From contig NZ_CP014143.1 in assembly GCF_001750105.1 (NCBI RefSeq), positions 3,193,501 through 3,257,500 on the forward strand: DNA of 64,000 bases, in the 5' to 3' direction. The stretch's first letter is position 1, and each line of letters opens with the position of its first letter. The DNA is from Microbulbifer aggregans. Its GTDB lineage: Bacteria; Pseudomonadota; Gammaproteobacteria; Pseudomonadales; Cellvibrionaceae. A program made the translations under genes and the position numbers. The notes under the pieces were generated by a model, which was not told where the DNA came from, searched no databases, and was given only the letters and a program-made list of their open reading frames with translations. This document shows, one piece after another, positions 1-8,357 of this stretch.

Positions 1-242
1 GGGGGGCGGTCGGCAATTCTTACCGGATACGCCGGCTTACCGACCTCTTTACTGCCCTGCTCTTGCTGGCATTCATTGAGCTTGCGAGAGAAAACCTCCT
101 CGGTCTTCTGCGAAAGCTCGCGCTCCACCTCATCCATGGGAATGGAGAGCTCGGCGGCTGCGGCCGGCAACGCGCTCAGCAAGAGCGCCAGCGCGGCGTA
201 AAATTGTACCTTGTTGGAACGTCCTGTATCAGTGCTTTTCAT
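1..242 (-). CDS. Exported hypothetical protein, partial (3' end off the left edge)
   Basis: Reading leftward from an ATG at 240-242, the frame stays open for 80 codons to the window edge. A perfect AGGAGG ribosome-binding site (complement of 250-255) precedes it. The N-terminus begins MKSTDTGRSNK and has a hydrophobic run ending in alanines, typical of a Sec signal peptide. The start of the mature part is charged, with one cysteine in view, and too little is visible to name a family. It is divergent from the DUF924 gene at 336. Signal peptide and RBS are seen directly; function is unknown. Confidence 0.7.
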   Translation of the reverse strand, partial: MKSTDTGRSNKVQFYAALALLLSALPAAAAELSIPMDEVERELSQKTEEVFSRKLNECQQEQGSKEVGKPAYPVRIADRP

Positions 243-335
243 GATTTCGCCTCCTGGCTGAATTCCTTGTACACCAGTAAGATGGGGCGAAATCACCGAT
301 TGGATGCACCGGTGGCAAAAAATTTCGGAGAATCC

Positions 336-938
336 ATGGCTCACCCCTCAGAAGTACTGAAGTTCTGGTTTGGCACGGACCAGCTGGAAGCATCCGCAGA
401 CGAGCTGCACCAGAAGCTGTGGTTCACCCGCGATGAGACCTTCGATAACGAGATCGAGGAGCGATTCGGCCACCTGGTGGAATCCGCCATCGCCGGCGAA
501 CTGCACGAGTGGCGGAGCTCGGTGCCCGGCGAGCTGGCTCTCGTACTGCTGTGTGACCAGTTCACCCGCAATGTTTACCGCGACACCGCCCGCGCCTTTG
601 CCGGTGATCCGCTGGCGCTGGACGTGGCTCTGGCCGTGATCGAGCGTGGCGATGACCGCGGACTGGGGCTATTTCAGCGGGCCTTCCTGGGCATGCCCCT
701 GGAGCATGCCGAGAGTGAGGAAATGCAGCAGCGCTCAGTGGCCTACTTCAACCGCCTGCGCATGGACTACCTGAATGGGGCCATTGGGGCCGCTCAGGCA
801 GAGAGCTTTTACCAGTACGCCCTCGCCCACCAGAAAGTCATCGACGAGTTCGGACGCTACCCACACCGCAATGCCTCCCTTGGACGCGAATCCACAGCCG
901 CGGAGCACGCCTGGCTGGAACAGGGAGGTGGCTTCTGA
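336..938 (+). CDS. DUF924 family protein
   Basis: A 200-residue protein starting MAHPSEVLKFWF, with the features of the DUF924 family: FWFG near the N-terminus, a DQFTRNVYR motif in the middle, and helical segments around FLGMPLEHAE. The open frame extends upstream to 63, but ATG 336 is chosen because GGAG sits at 327-330 and the homologous region begins there. The family is soluble and predicted all-helical; its biochemical role is not established. Its stop overlaps the start of the LysE-type exporter (TGATG), so the two are probably translated together. Confidence 0.85.
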   Translation: MAHPSEVLKFWFGTDQLEASADELHQKLWFTRDETFDNEIEERFGHLVESAIAGELHEWRSSVPGELALVLLCDQFTRNVYRDTARAFAGDPLALDVALAVIERGDDRGLGLFQRAFLGMPLEHAESEEMQQRSVAYFNRLRMDYLNGAIGAAQAESFYQYALAHQKVIDEFGRYPHRNASLGRESTAAEHAWLEQGGGF

Positions 939-1558
939 TGGATCTGATCGCCTGGTTGTCACTGGCCGGAATCTGCGCCCTCGGCGCCATGAGCCCGGGC
1001 CCCAGCTTGCTGATCGTACTGCGCTGCGCTGCTGCCGGTCCCCGGCAAGGGCTGGCGAGTGCCATTGCCCACGGGGCTGCCATCGCGCTCTATGCGGGCC
1101 TGACCGCTTTCGGGCTGGCAGTACTGGTCACCCATACCCCACTGCTCTTTTCCCTGCTGCAGTGGGGTGGCGCCGCGATGCTGGTGTACCTCGGCTGGAA
1201 GGCCCTGAGCGCCCCCGCCCCAGGCAACGCCAAGACCAAACAGGCGGTTGAGGAGCCGGTTTCAGTTCCACGGGCGGCACTGCAGGGCTTCGGGATTGCG
1301 TTCTTCAACCCCAAGGTTGCGATCTTCTTTACCGCTCTGTTCAGCCAGTTCGTCTCTGCCGAGCAGGCACTGGGCACCAAGCTGGGCATGGCCGGTCTTG
1401 CCGCCGGCATCGACGCAGTCTGGTATGCACTGGTTTCACTGGTGGTCACGCTGGGGAGCGGCCGTGGCTGGCTGGGCGCAGCGGCAGCGCACCGCCTGCA
1501 GCAGGTGTTTGGGGTCTTGCTACTGGGCCTGGCAGCACGTCTGGTGCTCAGCCTCTGA
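938..1558 (+). CDS. LysE/RhtB family amino-acid exporter
   Basis: A 206-residue hydrophobic protein with about six membrane segments. The N-terminal GAMSPGPSLLIVLRCAAAGPRQGL segment carries the conserved SPGP motif of the LysE/RhtB superfamily, and FFNPKVAIFF in the middle is another signature. Members export amino acids or derivatives such as homoserine, threonine or lysine; the substrate here cannot be read. It overlaps the DUF924 stop by one base, indicating a two-gene unit. Confidence 0.88.
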   Translation: MDLIAWLSLAGICALGAMSPGPSLLIVLRCAAAGPRQGLASAIAHGAAIALYAGLTAFGLAVLVTHTPLLFSLLQWGGAAMLVYLGWKALSAPAPGNAKTKQAVEEPVSVPRAALQGFGIAFFNPKVAIFFTALFSQFVSAEQALGTKLGMAGLAAGIDAVWYALVSLVVTLGSGRGWLGAAAAHRLQQVFGVLLLGLAARLVLSL

Positions 1559-1601
1559 GGAGGTCACTGGTTGCCGGCTATTCCAACCAAATCCCGATCA
1601 T

Positions 1602-1624
1602 AAAAAAAGCCCGCAAAGCGGGCT
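1602..1624 (-). terminator. Rho-independent terminator, minus strand
   Basis: AGCCCGC (1608-1614), loop AAA, GCGGGCT (1618-1624), with a seven-base A run on the plus strand that becomes a T run for minus-strand transcription. No annotated minus-strand gene lies upstream, which supports the adjacent sRNA candidate. Confidence 0.75.
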
Positions 1625-1687
1625 CTCAAACTCTACTGCGGGGTTGAGGCAGCGCCCCTATTGGGGGGAGCAAGGAACGCTGCCGTG
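1602..1687 (-). ncRNA. Candidate small RNA between lysE-like gene and yebG
   Basis: On the minus strand a -10-like GATAAT (complement of 1693-1698) is followed by a strong hairpin (GGCAGCG pairing with CGCTGCC, 1648-1654 with 1678-1684, and an inner CCCC/GGGG stack). A roughly 20-base linker and a textbook intrinsic terminator ending in seven Ts (1602-1624) come next. No open frame fits. Hairpin, linker and terminator in about 85 bases is a common sRNA architecture. I do not recognise a known family and no clear -35 is seen. Confidence 0.4.
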
Positions 1688-1766
1688 AAATGATTATCCC
1701 CGAGTTTTATCTCTACTTGCCGCAGGAAAACGCACCCACCGTTCGACTTACCGCAAACCTCCGCAC

Positions 1767-1807
1767 TTGACACTGTACACATACACAATTACTGTACAAA
1801 CATACAT
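1767..1807 (+). promoter_or_regulatory. yebG promoter with two tandem LexA-like boxes
   Basis: A consensus TTGACA (1767-1772) lies 17 bases before TACTGT (1790-1795). Two near-SOS boxes follow the CTGT-N8-ACAG pattern with one mismatch each: CTGTACACATACACAA (1773-1788) and CTGTACAAACATACAT (1792-1807). They overlap the promoter, as expected for repression. yebG is a known LexA target in Escherichia coli. Confidence 0.7.
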
Positions 1808-1843
1808 ATAACCAACCCGCTTCAAGAAAAACCGGAGGCAACC

Positions 1844-2143
1844 ATGGCCGTTGTAGCTGTATGGAAATGCGATAGAGACGGAGCAATGTTCGACAACAAA
1901 AAAGACGCCGAAGAACACGACAAGATGCTGGAGCTCGCCGCCAACATCACTTCCCTGATCGAGCGCCACGTGGATGGCATCTCAGAAGAGGTTGGCGAGG
2001 AAATCGGCCTGCTGCTTGCCAAACGCCGCGAAGCCCTGGCAAAAGCCTGCAAGGGTAAGCCGGAAGTACTTCTTGAAGAAGAAGCCAGCACCGAAGAAGA
2101 ACAGGCGGACGACCGCGTAACCCCGCTGGCGGTCAATCAGTAA
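1844..2143 (+). CDS. yebG: YebG family DNA damage-inducible protein
   Basis: A 99-residue protein beginning MAVVAVWKCDRDG, matching the YebG pattern of a small N-terminal domain with NKKDAEEHDKMLELA, a helical middle and an acidic low-complexity tail (LEEEASTEEEQADD). YebG is an SOS-regulated protein of unclear function. The start has GGAGG at 1834-1838. LexA-like boxes upstream and an intrinsic terminator at 2177 make it a monocistronic SOS gene. Identification rests on residue pattern plus promoter context, which agree. Confidence 0.88.
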   Translation: MAVVAVWKCDRDGAMFDNKKDAEEHDKMLELAANITSLIERHVDGISEEVGEEIGLLLAKRREALAKACKGKPEVLLEEEASTEEEQADDRVTPLAVNQ

Positions 2144-2176
2144 ACTCAAGTCTTAAAAGTACCATCCCTGTACTGT

Positions 2177-2200
2177 GCCCGGCCTGAGCCGGGCTTTTTT
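2177..2200 (+). terminator. Rho-independent terminator after yebG
   Basis: GCCCGGC, loop CTGA, GCCGGGC, then six Ts. Confidence 0.9.
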
Positions 2201-2271
2201 GTGCCTGCAATTGACTGAGGGTGCAATGCCCCCATAAACGCAACTGCGCCTGCGCCCAGTTGCGGCCAACC

Positions 2272-2673
2272 TCAGAACTTCAACGCACTAAAAGTGCCGA
2301 CTAGCAGGACTACTGCAAGCGCCAGGATGACGGTCCAGGTCAGTGCGGTGCCCCAGAAACGCCCGGGATGGTAGCCGCCCCTGCCCGCGGTCAGTCCGAA
2401 GGCATGCAAGAAGCGCCCAAACAGCAGGGTCCCGCCAAGGATATGCAACCAGCTGGCGGCAAGACCATTAAGCTCTGCCAACAACAAGAGCAGCAGAGCC
2501 AGGGGCACATACTCCACTGCGTTGGCGTGCGCGCGAATCAGAACCTCCGCGGCATGCTTCCCACCGCTGCCGAGCCCGACCTTCTGCGTCCGACGAAACT
2601 TCACCACCCGGAAGGCCAGTGCAATGATCAGAAGCGCACAGAGCGCAGCATAAAAAGCGGTGACTGTAGCCAT
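2272..2673 (-). CDS. MAPEG family membrane protein
   Basis: A 133-residue protein with four predicted membrane segments and the MAPEG (membrane-associated eicosanoid and glutathione metabolism) pattern: FRVVKFRRTQKVGLGSGG after the first helix, then RAHANAVEYVPLALLLL and LHAFGLTAGRGG. Bacterial members of the YecN-like group have no settled physiological role; glutathione-dependent activity is only a family possibility. It stands 38 bases downstream of the amidohydrolase pair on the same strand and converges on yebG. Confidence 0.85.
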   Translation of the reverse strand: MATVTAFYAALCALLIIALAFRVVKFRRTQKVGLGSGGKHAAEVLIRAHANAVEYVPLALLLLLLAELNGLAASWLHILGGTLLFGRFLHAFGLTAGRGGYHPGRFWGTALTWTVILALAVVLLVGTFSALKF

Positions 2674-2711
2674 GATGATTTCCTATCAGGTTTGCGGTTC
2701 GGGGGACAGTC

Positions 2712-4025
2712 TCAACGCTTGAAACCGAACGCGTGCCCCGCTTGAGGCTTGAGGTAGCGATCCCTCAGTCTCGTGGAACGGTTTACCAGGGACTGTGGCT
2801 CGCCGTTAATAATCACAGCCTCGGCATAACTGGTTACCTCGAGAGGATCCCCACTCCAGACGACCAGATCTGCCACGCGGCCCGGGGTCACACTGCCACC
2901 CCCAATACGGAACACATCGGCGACATTACTACTGATTGCTTTCAGGGCCTCTTCATAGGGCAGCCCCGCAGCAACCGCATTGCCCGCAGACTGGCGCGCG
3001 AGGTATACGTTATGAGTCGAGGCATAACTGGGGCCGCTGATGACCACTTTGACCCCGGCCTTGTTCAGTAACGCCGCATTATCCAGTCGCGCGCCCAGGC
3101 TTTCGAATCCAGTCGGCAGGTTATTGATGGCATCGACTATGACGGGCGCTTTGGCAGCCGCGATACGATCAGCCACCATCCACCCTTCAGCTGCACCGAG
3201 AATAACCAGCTGCAGCTGGAACTGGCGGGCGAGATCGAGCACGGCGATGATGTCGCTGGCACGGTTAGCCGTCAGCAGTAGCGGCTGCTTGCCTTCGATT
3301 ACCGGTTGCAGGGCTTCCAGGTCTTCAATGGAGTGATTGAGTTCTCGCCATTGGCCACGGCGGATCGCGTCGCGATTTTCCCGGTACTCCCTGGCCTCCT
3401 CCAGTGCATTGCGGACCTTGGCAATCGCGTTGGCACGGCTGCCGCCCGCGAGCACACTGCCGGCCTCACCGGTATAGGCCTTCTGCGCCAGATCCGTGGC
3501 CACCACACTGTCAAAGCGACCATTGAGTGCGATCGCAAAGCTGCGACCGGCAAAAACCCGTTGCGGGTCGCCGACACTCTCACCCCACATCTGGATGCCG
3601 GGGAATACCAACGCCCGGGTCACCCCGCCTGCACGGTTGAACGGAATCAGCGTGGATTTCGGGTTGTAAGCAGGCAGGGGATCGAAAGCCGCACCGATGC
3701 TCTCACCGGTCACGGAGTAATCATTGGTGCTGCTGGCAGCTCCGATTTCCACCAGTCCCAGCTCGGAAACCGGCGCGATGACGCCGGGCGTTACAATCTT
3801 ACCGCTCGCATCGATCTCGCGGTCGGCCTTTACGCTGATGGATGGCGCCACCTGTTCTATCCGACCGTCACGGATCAGCACGTCGGCAGTCGGCAGCGTT
3901 CCAGCCTCGGAGAGGGTATGGACACGACCGCCCTTGATCAGCAATGTCTCCGCCACGACAGCTGGTGCTACGGCACCAACCAAAACCGCCAGCGCCGGGA
4001 AAATAAACTTGTTCAGGGCTTTCAC
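2712..4025 (-). CDS. Exported amidohydrolase-like protein lacking the usual metal ligands
   Basis: 437 residues with a Sec signal peptide (to about residue 25), the N-terminal beta-sandwich strand LLIKGGRVHT, and the C-terminal signature GGSVTPGRVADLVVWSGDPLEV of the amidohydrolase superfamily. The first metal motif, normally HxH after TPG, reads TPGVIAPVSELG. The usual histidine-bearing strands are replaced by LLTANRASD and VILGAAEGW. Most metal ligands are therefore missing, suggesting a pseudoenzyme or structural partner. Its start overlaps the stop of the intact amidohydrolase upstream (ATGA), so the two are co-translated and may form a heteromer (inference). Confidence 0.85.
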   Translation of the reverse strand: MKALNKFIFPALAVLVGAVAPAVVAETLLIKGGRVHTLSEAGTLPTADVLIRDGRIEQVAPSISVKADREIDASGKIVTPGVIAPVSELGLVEIGAASSTNDYSVTGESIGAAFDPLPAYNPKSTLIPFNRAGGVTRALVFPGIQMWGESVGDPQRVFAGRSFAIALNGRFDSVVATDLAQKAYTGEAGSVLAGGSRANAIAKVRNALEEAREYRENRDAIRRGQWRELNHSIEDLEALQPVIEGKQPLLLTANRASDIIAVLDLARQFQLQLVILGAAEGWMVADRIAAAKAPVIVDAINNLPTGFESLGARLDNAALLNKAGVKVVISGPSYASTHNVYLARQSAGNAVAAGLPYEEALKAISSNVADVFRIGGGSVTPGRVADLVVWSGDPLEVTSYAEAVIINGEPQSLVNRSTRLRDRYLKPQAGHAFGFKR

Positions 4026-5425
4026 GAGCGCTCTCCTTCCGGATTCAGGATACCCAGTTCAAAATCACTGTGGGGCTGGCGGGCGGGATCATCACGGTCA
4101 AACATCAGCTCACCGTCAATAAATACCTTCTCAGCCTTGCTGTAGACACTGAAAGGATTGCCGGACCAGAGCACTATGTCGGCCATCTTGCCTTTCTCGA
4201 TACTGCCGGTCTCTTCGGCAACACCCAGGGCCTTGGCCGGATTCAGGGTCATCCAGATCACGGCATGTTCCGGCTTGATATCAAACCCGGCGCGCTGGCC
4301 GGCAGTCATGGCCTTGGCCACCTCTTCGTTCAGGTGCTGAATACCGATGGCGGAGTCCGAGTGAATCATCGCGCAGGCACCGGACTGGTCGACGATCGCG
4401 ATGTTCGCCTCCGTCATGTCAAAAGCCTCGTGCTTGAAGCCCCACCAATCTGCCCACATCGCAGCGCAGACACCCTGCTCTGCCAGCAGGTCGGCCACTT
4501 TATAGGCCTCTACCGCGTGGTGGAAAGCGGTGATCTCAAAATCAAATTCCTCGGCGATGTCCATCATGATGGCCATTTCTTCACCGCGGTAGCAGTGGTT
4601 GTGTACCAGGATTTCGCCGTTCAGCACGCCCGCCAGCGTCTCCAGCTGCAGATTGCGCTCCGGAGCCTCACCGCCTTTATCCCAATACTTTTCCCACTTG
4701 TCCTTGTAGCGGGACGCCTCGAGCCAGGCATTGCGGTAGCCGGCAACATTACCCATGCGGGTGGAGGGAGCCGTGCCCTTACCGCCGTATACCCGCTTGG
4801 GGTTCTCACCACAGGCCATCTTCAGGCCATAGGGGGCGCCGGGAAACTTCATGTCCTGGACACTGCGGCCGGGCACATTTTTGAGGGTCACACTGCGCCC
4901 ACCAAACAGGTTGGCGGATCCTGGCAATATCTGCAGGGTCGTGACGCCGCCGGCCAATGCCAGTGTAAACTGTGGGTCCTGCGTCCAGACCGAGTGCTCC
5001 GTCCAGACTTCGGCGGTATTTGGCGAGGTCATTTCGTTGCCATCCTGGGAGGACTCGATGGACGGCGCAGGATAATTACCCAGGTGGGAGTGCACATCCA
5101 CCAGCCCCGGCGTCACCCACTTGCCGTTGGCATCGATCTCCAGGGCATTGCGTGGTGCGCGCAGTTTATCGCCGATTTTGGCGATCCTGCCGTCCTCCAA
5201 TACCAGATCGGCGTTATCCAGGCGCTCACCGGTACCTGTAAGTACAGTGGCATTGCGGATGATGACGGGCTTGCTCTGTTCCAGAGCGTAGGTTGAGGGA
5301 AAAGCTTCGAGGTCAGCAAAGCTCTTGGCTGCTTCTTTGCCCCCAGTTTCCTTCTCGCCGCCACAGGCGGTCACCAGAATTGCGGCGCCCAACAGGGCCG
5401 CGAGACAGCGAAAGTGGTGCTGCAT
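4022..5425 (-). CDS. Amidohydrolase family lipoprotein
   Basis: 467 residues with a lipoprotein signal (LVTACGG), so probably membrane-anchored in the periplasm. Superfamily features are intact: TPGLVDVHSHLG for the HxH pair, later histidines in LVHNHCYRGEEM and AFHHAVEAYK, and an HSDSAIG strand carrying the catalytic aspartate, then KGKMADIVLWSGNPFSVYSKAEKVFIDGE at the C-terminus. These motifs resemble imidazolonepropionase/prolidase-like amidohydrolases seen as pairs in marine gammaproteobacteria. The substrate is unknown; a cyclic amide or dipeptide is plausible. First gene of a two-gene unit with the degenerate partner. Confidence 0.88.
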   Translation of the reverse strand: MQHHFRCLAALLGAAILVTACGGEKETGGKEAAKSFADLEAFPSTYALEQSKPVIIRNATVLTGTGERLDNADLVLEDGRIAKIGDKLRAPRNALEIDANGKWVTPGLVDVHSHLGNYPAPSIESSQDGNEMTSPNTAEVWTEHSVWTQDPQFTLALAGGVTTLQILPGSANLFGGRSVTLKNVPGRSVQDMKFPGAPYGLKMACGENPKRVYGGKGTAPSTRMGNVAGYRNAWLEASRYKDKWEKYWDKGGEAPERNLQLETLAGVLNGEILVHNHCYRGEEMAIMMDIAEEFDFEITAFHHAVEAYKVADLLAEQGVCAAMWADWWGFKHEAFDMTEANIAIVDQSGACAMIHSDSAIGIQHLNEEVAKAMTAGQRAGFDIKPEHAVIWMTLNPAKALGVAEETGSIEKGKMADIVLWSGNPFSVYSKAEKVFIDGELMFDRDDPARQPHSDFELGILNPEGERS

Positions 5426-5613
5426 TGTTATGTCCCGGTCTCATTGACTGATTGTGATCGATTCCGGCGTCTATCCTACCAGCACTGGCACGGTTCGACA
5501 CAGACGCATCCGATGATGCGCATTGACAGGAACCCCACGGGGCCAGCGCAGTTCATTTTTCATGCAGCTTTAACTGTGAAACCTGTCAGCAGCACTAGTC
5601 TGTAAAAGAAATC

Positions 5614-5931
5614 TCACTTTCTCGACCTGGAAGCCCGCAACCGGGACGTATCCTCCGGCCTGGCGTCCTGCACGAGTTCATCAAGAAACTCCTCACAACG
5701 ATCCCTCACTTGCAGCTGGACCAACACTTCTGCGAGAGCTGATAAGTGGCATCCCTGCCCCCGCTCCAGCCTCTTTAATGTGCTCATGCCGATTCCACTG
5801 GCCGCCGCGAGTTCTTCCTGGGAGCGATTCTGGGCAAGGCGCAAGCGTCGCAACCGGTCCCCCAGGAACCGGAGCAGCGTCACCGCCTCCAGGCTGCCCT
5901 CAGCGGCCTCGTCCGTATTTTTCTTACCCAT
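5614..5931 (-). CDS. XRE family transcriptional regulator
   Basis: A 105-residue protein with one helix-turn-helix of the Cro/C1 type around residues 20-75 (LRRLRLAQNRSQEELAAASGIGMSTLKRLERGQGCHLSALAEVLVQL). The tail is basic. It is divergent from the hybrid histidine kinase; the 178-base gap between them holds both promoters. Small XRE proteins like this often accompany HipA-type toxins, but no hipA is present, so it may be a stand-alone regulator. The start follows a weak ribosome-binding site. Confidence 0.82.
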   Translation of the reverse strand: MGKKNTDEAAEGSLEAVTLLRFLGDRLRRLRLAQNRSQEELAAASGIGMSTLKRLERGQGCHLSALAEVLVQLQVRDRCEEFLDELVQDARPEDTSRLRASRSRK

Positions 5932-6109
5932 TCCGACCCACTCCCGCTATCCGTCAACAGCGCCCATTATACTGCTCCTATCAAGCGGCAATCTTGCATA
6001 ACTGCAATGCCGGTAGACTTTGTGTGGCCCCCGTGCTGCAATTCGAGTCGGAGCGCAGGGAGTCGCTGCTCCGCCGATCCCAATAGCCCGGCATGCACAA
6101 GGACGGAGA

Positions 6110-7747
6110 ATGAAAGAAAAAGATCAGGGCAATCTTGCACCACCACTCAACCTCAGTGGAGAAACCCGGGTCATTTACGACGCACTGCGCAAGAGCGAAG
6201 AGCGTTACAGAGAGTTGGTAGAGCATGCCAACTCAATCATTCTCCGCTGGGACCGTCACGGCTTTATCACTTTTTTCAATGAGTACGCGCAGCAGTTTTT
6301 CGGCTATAGCGAAGCAGAAATACTTGGCAGGCACGTGATAGGAACAATTGTCCCGGAAAATGAGAGCACAGGTCGCGATCTCCGGCCGCTGATGGATGAG
6401 ATCTGCCGCGATCCGGAAGCCCACCGCTACAACGTCAACGAGAACATTACCCGCGCGGGCAAACGTGTCTGGATTGCCTGGACCAACAAGGTGCTCAAGG
6501 ATGACGCAGGTCACCCGGTTGGCGTGCTCAGTATCGGCACCGATATCACCAAACAGCGCCGGCTTGAAGAAGAGCTGCGTCAGGCTCAGAAGATGCAGGC
6601 GATCGGTGAACTTGCCGGGGGGATCGCCCACGATTTCAACAATATGATTCACGGCATCAGCGGCTATGCGGAGGTCATCCGCGAGCTCAGTGACCACCCG
6701 CGAGTCGGGGAATATGCGACCCACATCCTGACGACCGCCCAGCATGCCGCAGAGCTGACTCAACAACTGCTCACATTTGCCCGCAAGGGGAAATATCAGC
6801 TACGACAGTGCAATACTCACGACATTATCCGCGATGTCTGCGCCATGCTTTCCAGAACCATCGACCGACGGATCATTGTCGAGCAGAACCTTCAGGCAAG
6901 CCGGCCCCACGTACTTGGCGATGCAGCACAATTGAAGAGTGCCCTTCTCAACCTTGGCATCAACGCTAAAGATGCCATGCCGGATGGAGGCACGCTGCGT
7001 TTCTCAACACGGAATGTGGCGATCGAGGCCCCCGTCACCATTTCAGAGTTTGAACTGCAATGCGGCCAGCATCTCCTCATCACCATCAGTGACGACGGCA
7101 CGGGAATGCCGGAGACGGTACGCCAGCGCATTTTCGAACCCTTTTTTACCACCAAGGACAGTGGCCGGGGTGCGGGCCTGGGACTGGCGGCCGTATATGG
7201 CATGACACATATGCACCAGGGCGCCATTCGTTGCCATAGCAGGGAGGGTCAGGGAAGCAGCTTCGATCTGTTCCTGCCGATCAGCAAAGACTGCGCAAAG
7301 CGGGAGCAACAGAATCGACGATCACCAGATCCCCGTAGCGGTATCCACATCATGGTAGTGGATGACGAACCCATGGTGCGTAACTACTCCAAAACCCTGT
7401 TTGAGATGCACGGGCACAAGGTGGTGACCTTCGAATCAGCGGAAGCTGCGATCGATTTTTATCGTACCGATCACGCCAGCATCGACCTGGTATTACTCGA
7501 TATGATCATGCCCAAGATGGACGGGCAGCAACTGTTTTCCCTTCTCAAGGAGATCAACCCGGAAATCAATGCCATCCTGTCCACCGGCTATAGCGTGGAA
7601 AGTAAGATCGAAAGCATACTCCGGGAGGGCATCATCGAATGTATTCGTAAGCCGTTTACCTACGAGCAGCTGGACTCACTGCTCAGGCGACTGGCGGCAG
7701 AGGGGCGCCTTCCCGGGTACCAGGCCCTGGAGCCGCTGGAGAATTGA
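6110..7747 (+). CDS. PAS-containing hybrid histidine kinase with C-terminal receiver
   Basis: Using ATG 6110 (AAGGA at 6099-6103) gives 545 residues. Order of domains: a PAS domain at about 30-150 (RYRELVEHANSIILRWD, then PVGVLSIGTDITKQRRLEEEL), a histidine phosphotransfer segment with GGIAHDFNNMI and His at about 174, an ATPase domain (LLNLGINAKDAMPDGG, DDGTGMPE, GAGLGLAAVYGM), and a receiver (MVVDDEPMVRNYSK; phosphoacceptor in LLDMIMPKMDG). It has no membrane segment, so it senses a cytosolic cue or partner. No DNA-binding response regulator is encoded beside it. The kinase resembles NtrB/soluble PAS kinases. Confidence 0.9.
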   Translation: MKEKDQGNLAPPLNLSGETRVIYDALRKSEERYRELVEHANSIILRWDRHGFITFFNEYAQQFFGYSEAEILGRHVIGTIVPENESTGRDLRPLMDEICRDPEAHRYNVNENITRAGKRVWIAWTNKVLKDDAGHPVGVLSIGTDITKQRRLEEELRQAQKMQAIGELAGGIAHDFNNMIHGISGYAEVIRELSDHPRVGEYATHILTTAQHAAELTQQLLTFARKGKYQLRQCNTHDIIRDVCAMLSRTIDRRIIVEQNLQASRPHVLGDAAQLKSALLNLGINAKDAMPDGGTLRFSTRNVAIEAPVTISEFELQCGQHLLITISDDGTGMPETVRQRIFEPFFTTKDSGRGAGLGLAAVYGMTHMHQGAIRCHSREGQGSSFDLFLPISKDCAKREQQNRRSPDPRSGIHIMVVDDEPMVRNYSKTLFEMHGHKVVTFESAEAAIDFYRTDHASIDLVLLDMIMPKMDGQQLFSLLKEINPEINAILSTGYSVESKIESILREGIIECIRKPFTYEQLDSLLRRLAAEGRLPGYQALEPLEN

Positions 7748-7763
7748 GAAAAAAAACTAAATC

Positions 7764-8066
7764 TCAATAATGCATGATCTTGATAATCGGCTCACCGTTG
7801 TCACACTCTCCCACCACCTCGGCATCAGTGATTTTGGAGCCGGCCTGGATAACCTTGTTTGAGGGGTAGGAAACAAAGCAGGCAAAGTTGAAATTTACCG
7901 CCCAGTTGCAGAGCAATCGGCCGTCTTCTTCCTCGTAAAAGCGCTGCTGACAGAATGAAAGGTACGGGCTCGCACCGCCTCCCGCCTGCCGGGCTTCCGA
8001 GTCAGTGTCCGAGAGCGCGAAAACGCCTGTCGGGAGTATCAGCCCCAACGCGAGTAACCACCGCAT
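7764..8066 (-). CDS. Small exported protein, unknown function
   Basis: A 100-residue protein with a clear signal peptide (MRWLLALGLILPTGVFA) and a mature part with four cysteines (SFCQQRF, LLCNWAV, FACFVSYP, GECDNGE), enough for two disulfides. I do not recognise the family. It ends 16 bases from the convergent kinase gene. About 100 bases upstream is a strong minus-strand terminator (8169-8195), which either closes an independent sRNA or attenuates read-through into this gene. Confidence 0.65.
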   Translation of the reverse strand: MRWLLALGLILPTGVFALSDTDSEARQAGGGASPYLSFCQQRFYEEEDGRLLCNWAVNFNFACFVSYPSNKVIQAGSKITDAEVVGECDNGEPIIKIMHY

Positions 8067-8168
8067 AACTACACTCGCATTTCAATTATCCGATGTATGC
8101 AGCATAGCAACGGCTTGCGCGTGTTTCCTCTTTTCTGATGATTGGCGCAAGATTTCACATTGGAAAAT

Positions 8169-8195
8169 AAAAAAGGGGGTGGGAATCCCACCCCC
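8169..8195 (-). terminator. Strong rho-independent terminator, minus strand
   Basis: GGGGGTGGG (8175-8183), loop AAT, CCCACCCCC (8187-8195), preceded on the plus strand by six As (8169-8174) that give a T run for minus-strand transcripts. Confidence 0.9.
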
Positions 8196-8352
8196 TGAAA
8201 GCCAATTCTTGCGGAAGGGAAATCCGGAATTGGAAGTTCAAGGTGAAAATGCCGACTCAACCTGCCGTAAACCTCTGAACCGGATGAGTCCGCCGCTCTC
8301 GCCTTTACATAACGATTCGATGCTATAACCGTTTATTGCAAAATCGAGAACG
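8169..8352 (-). ncRNA. Candidate regulated small RNA (or attenuator leader) in the muropeptide regulon
   Basis: A minus-strand promoter (TTGCCT, 17 bases, TATATT; complement of 8382-8387 and 8359-8364) would start a transcript near 8352. It ends at a nine-base-pair terminator with six Ts at 8169. Just before the terminator is an 11-bp hairpin: CCAATTC (8202-8208) with GAATTGG (8227-8233), continued by CGGA/TCCG. The only ATG is followed directly by TAA, so it is non-coding. A perfect GAATA-N3-TATTC operator (8358-8370) covers the -10. Alternatively it is a 5' leader with an attenuator for the exported protein at 7764-8066. Confidence 0.5.
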
Positions 8353-8357
8353 ATTAC

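Noticed and set aside
8277..8300. Sequence resembling a ribozyme core (GGATGAGTCC)
   Set aside because: The hammerhead CUGAUGA and GAAA elements are not both present, and no flanking helices fit.
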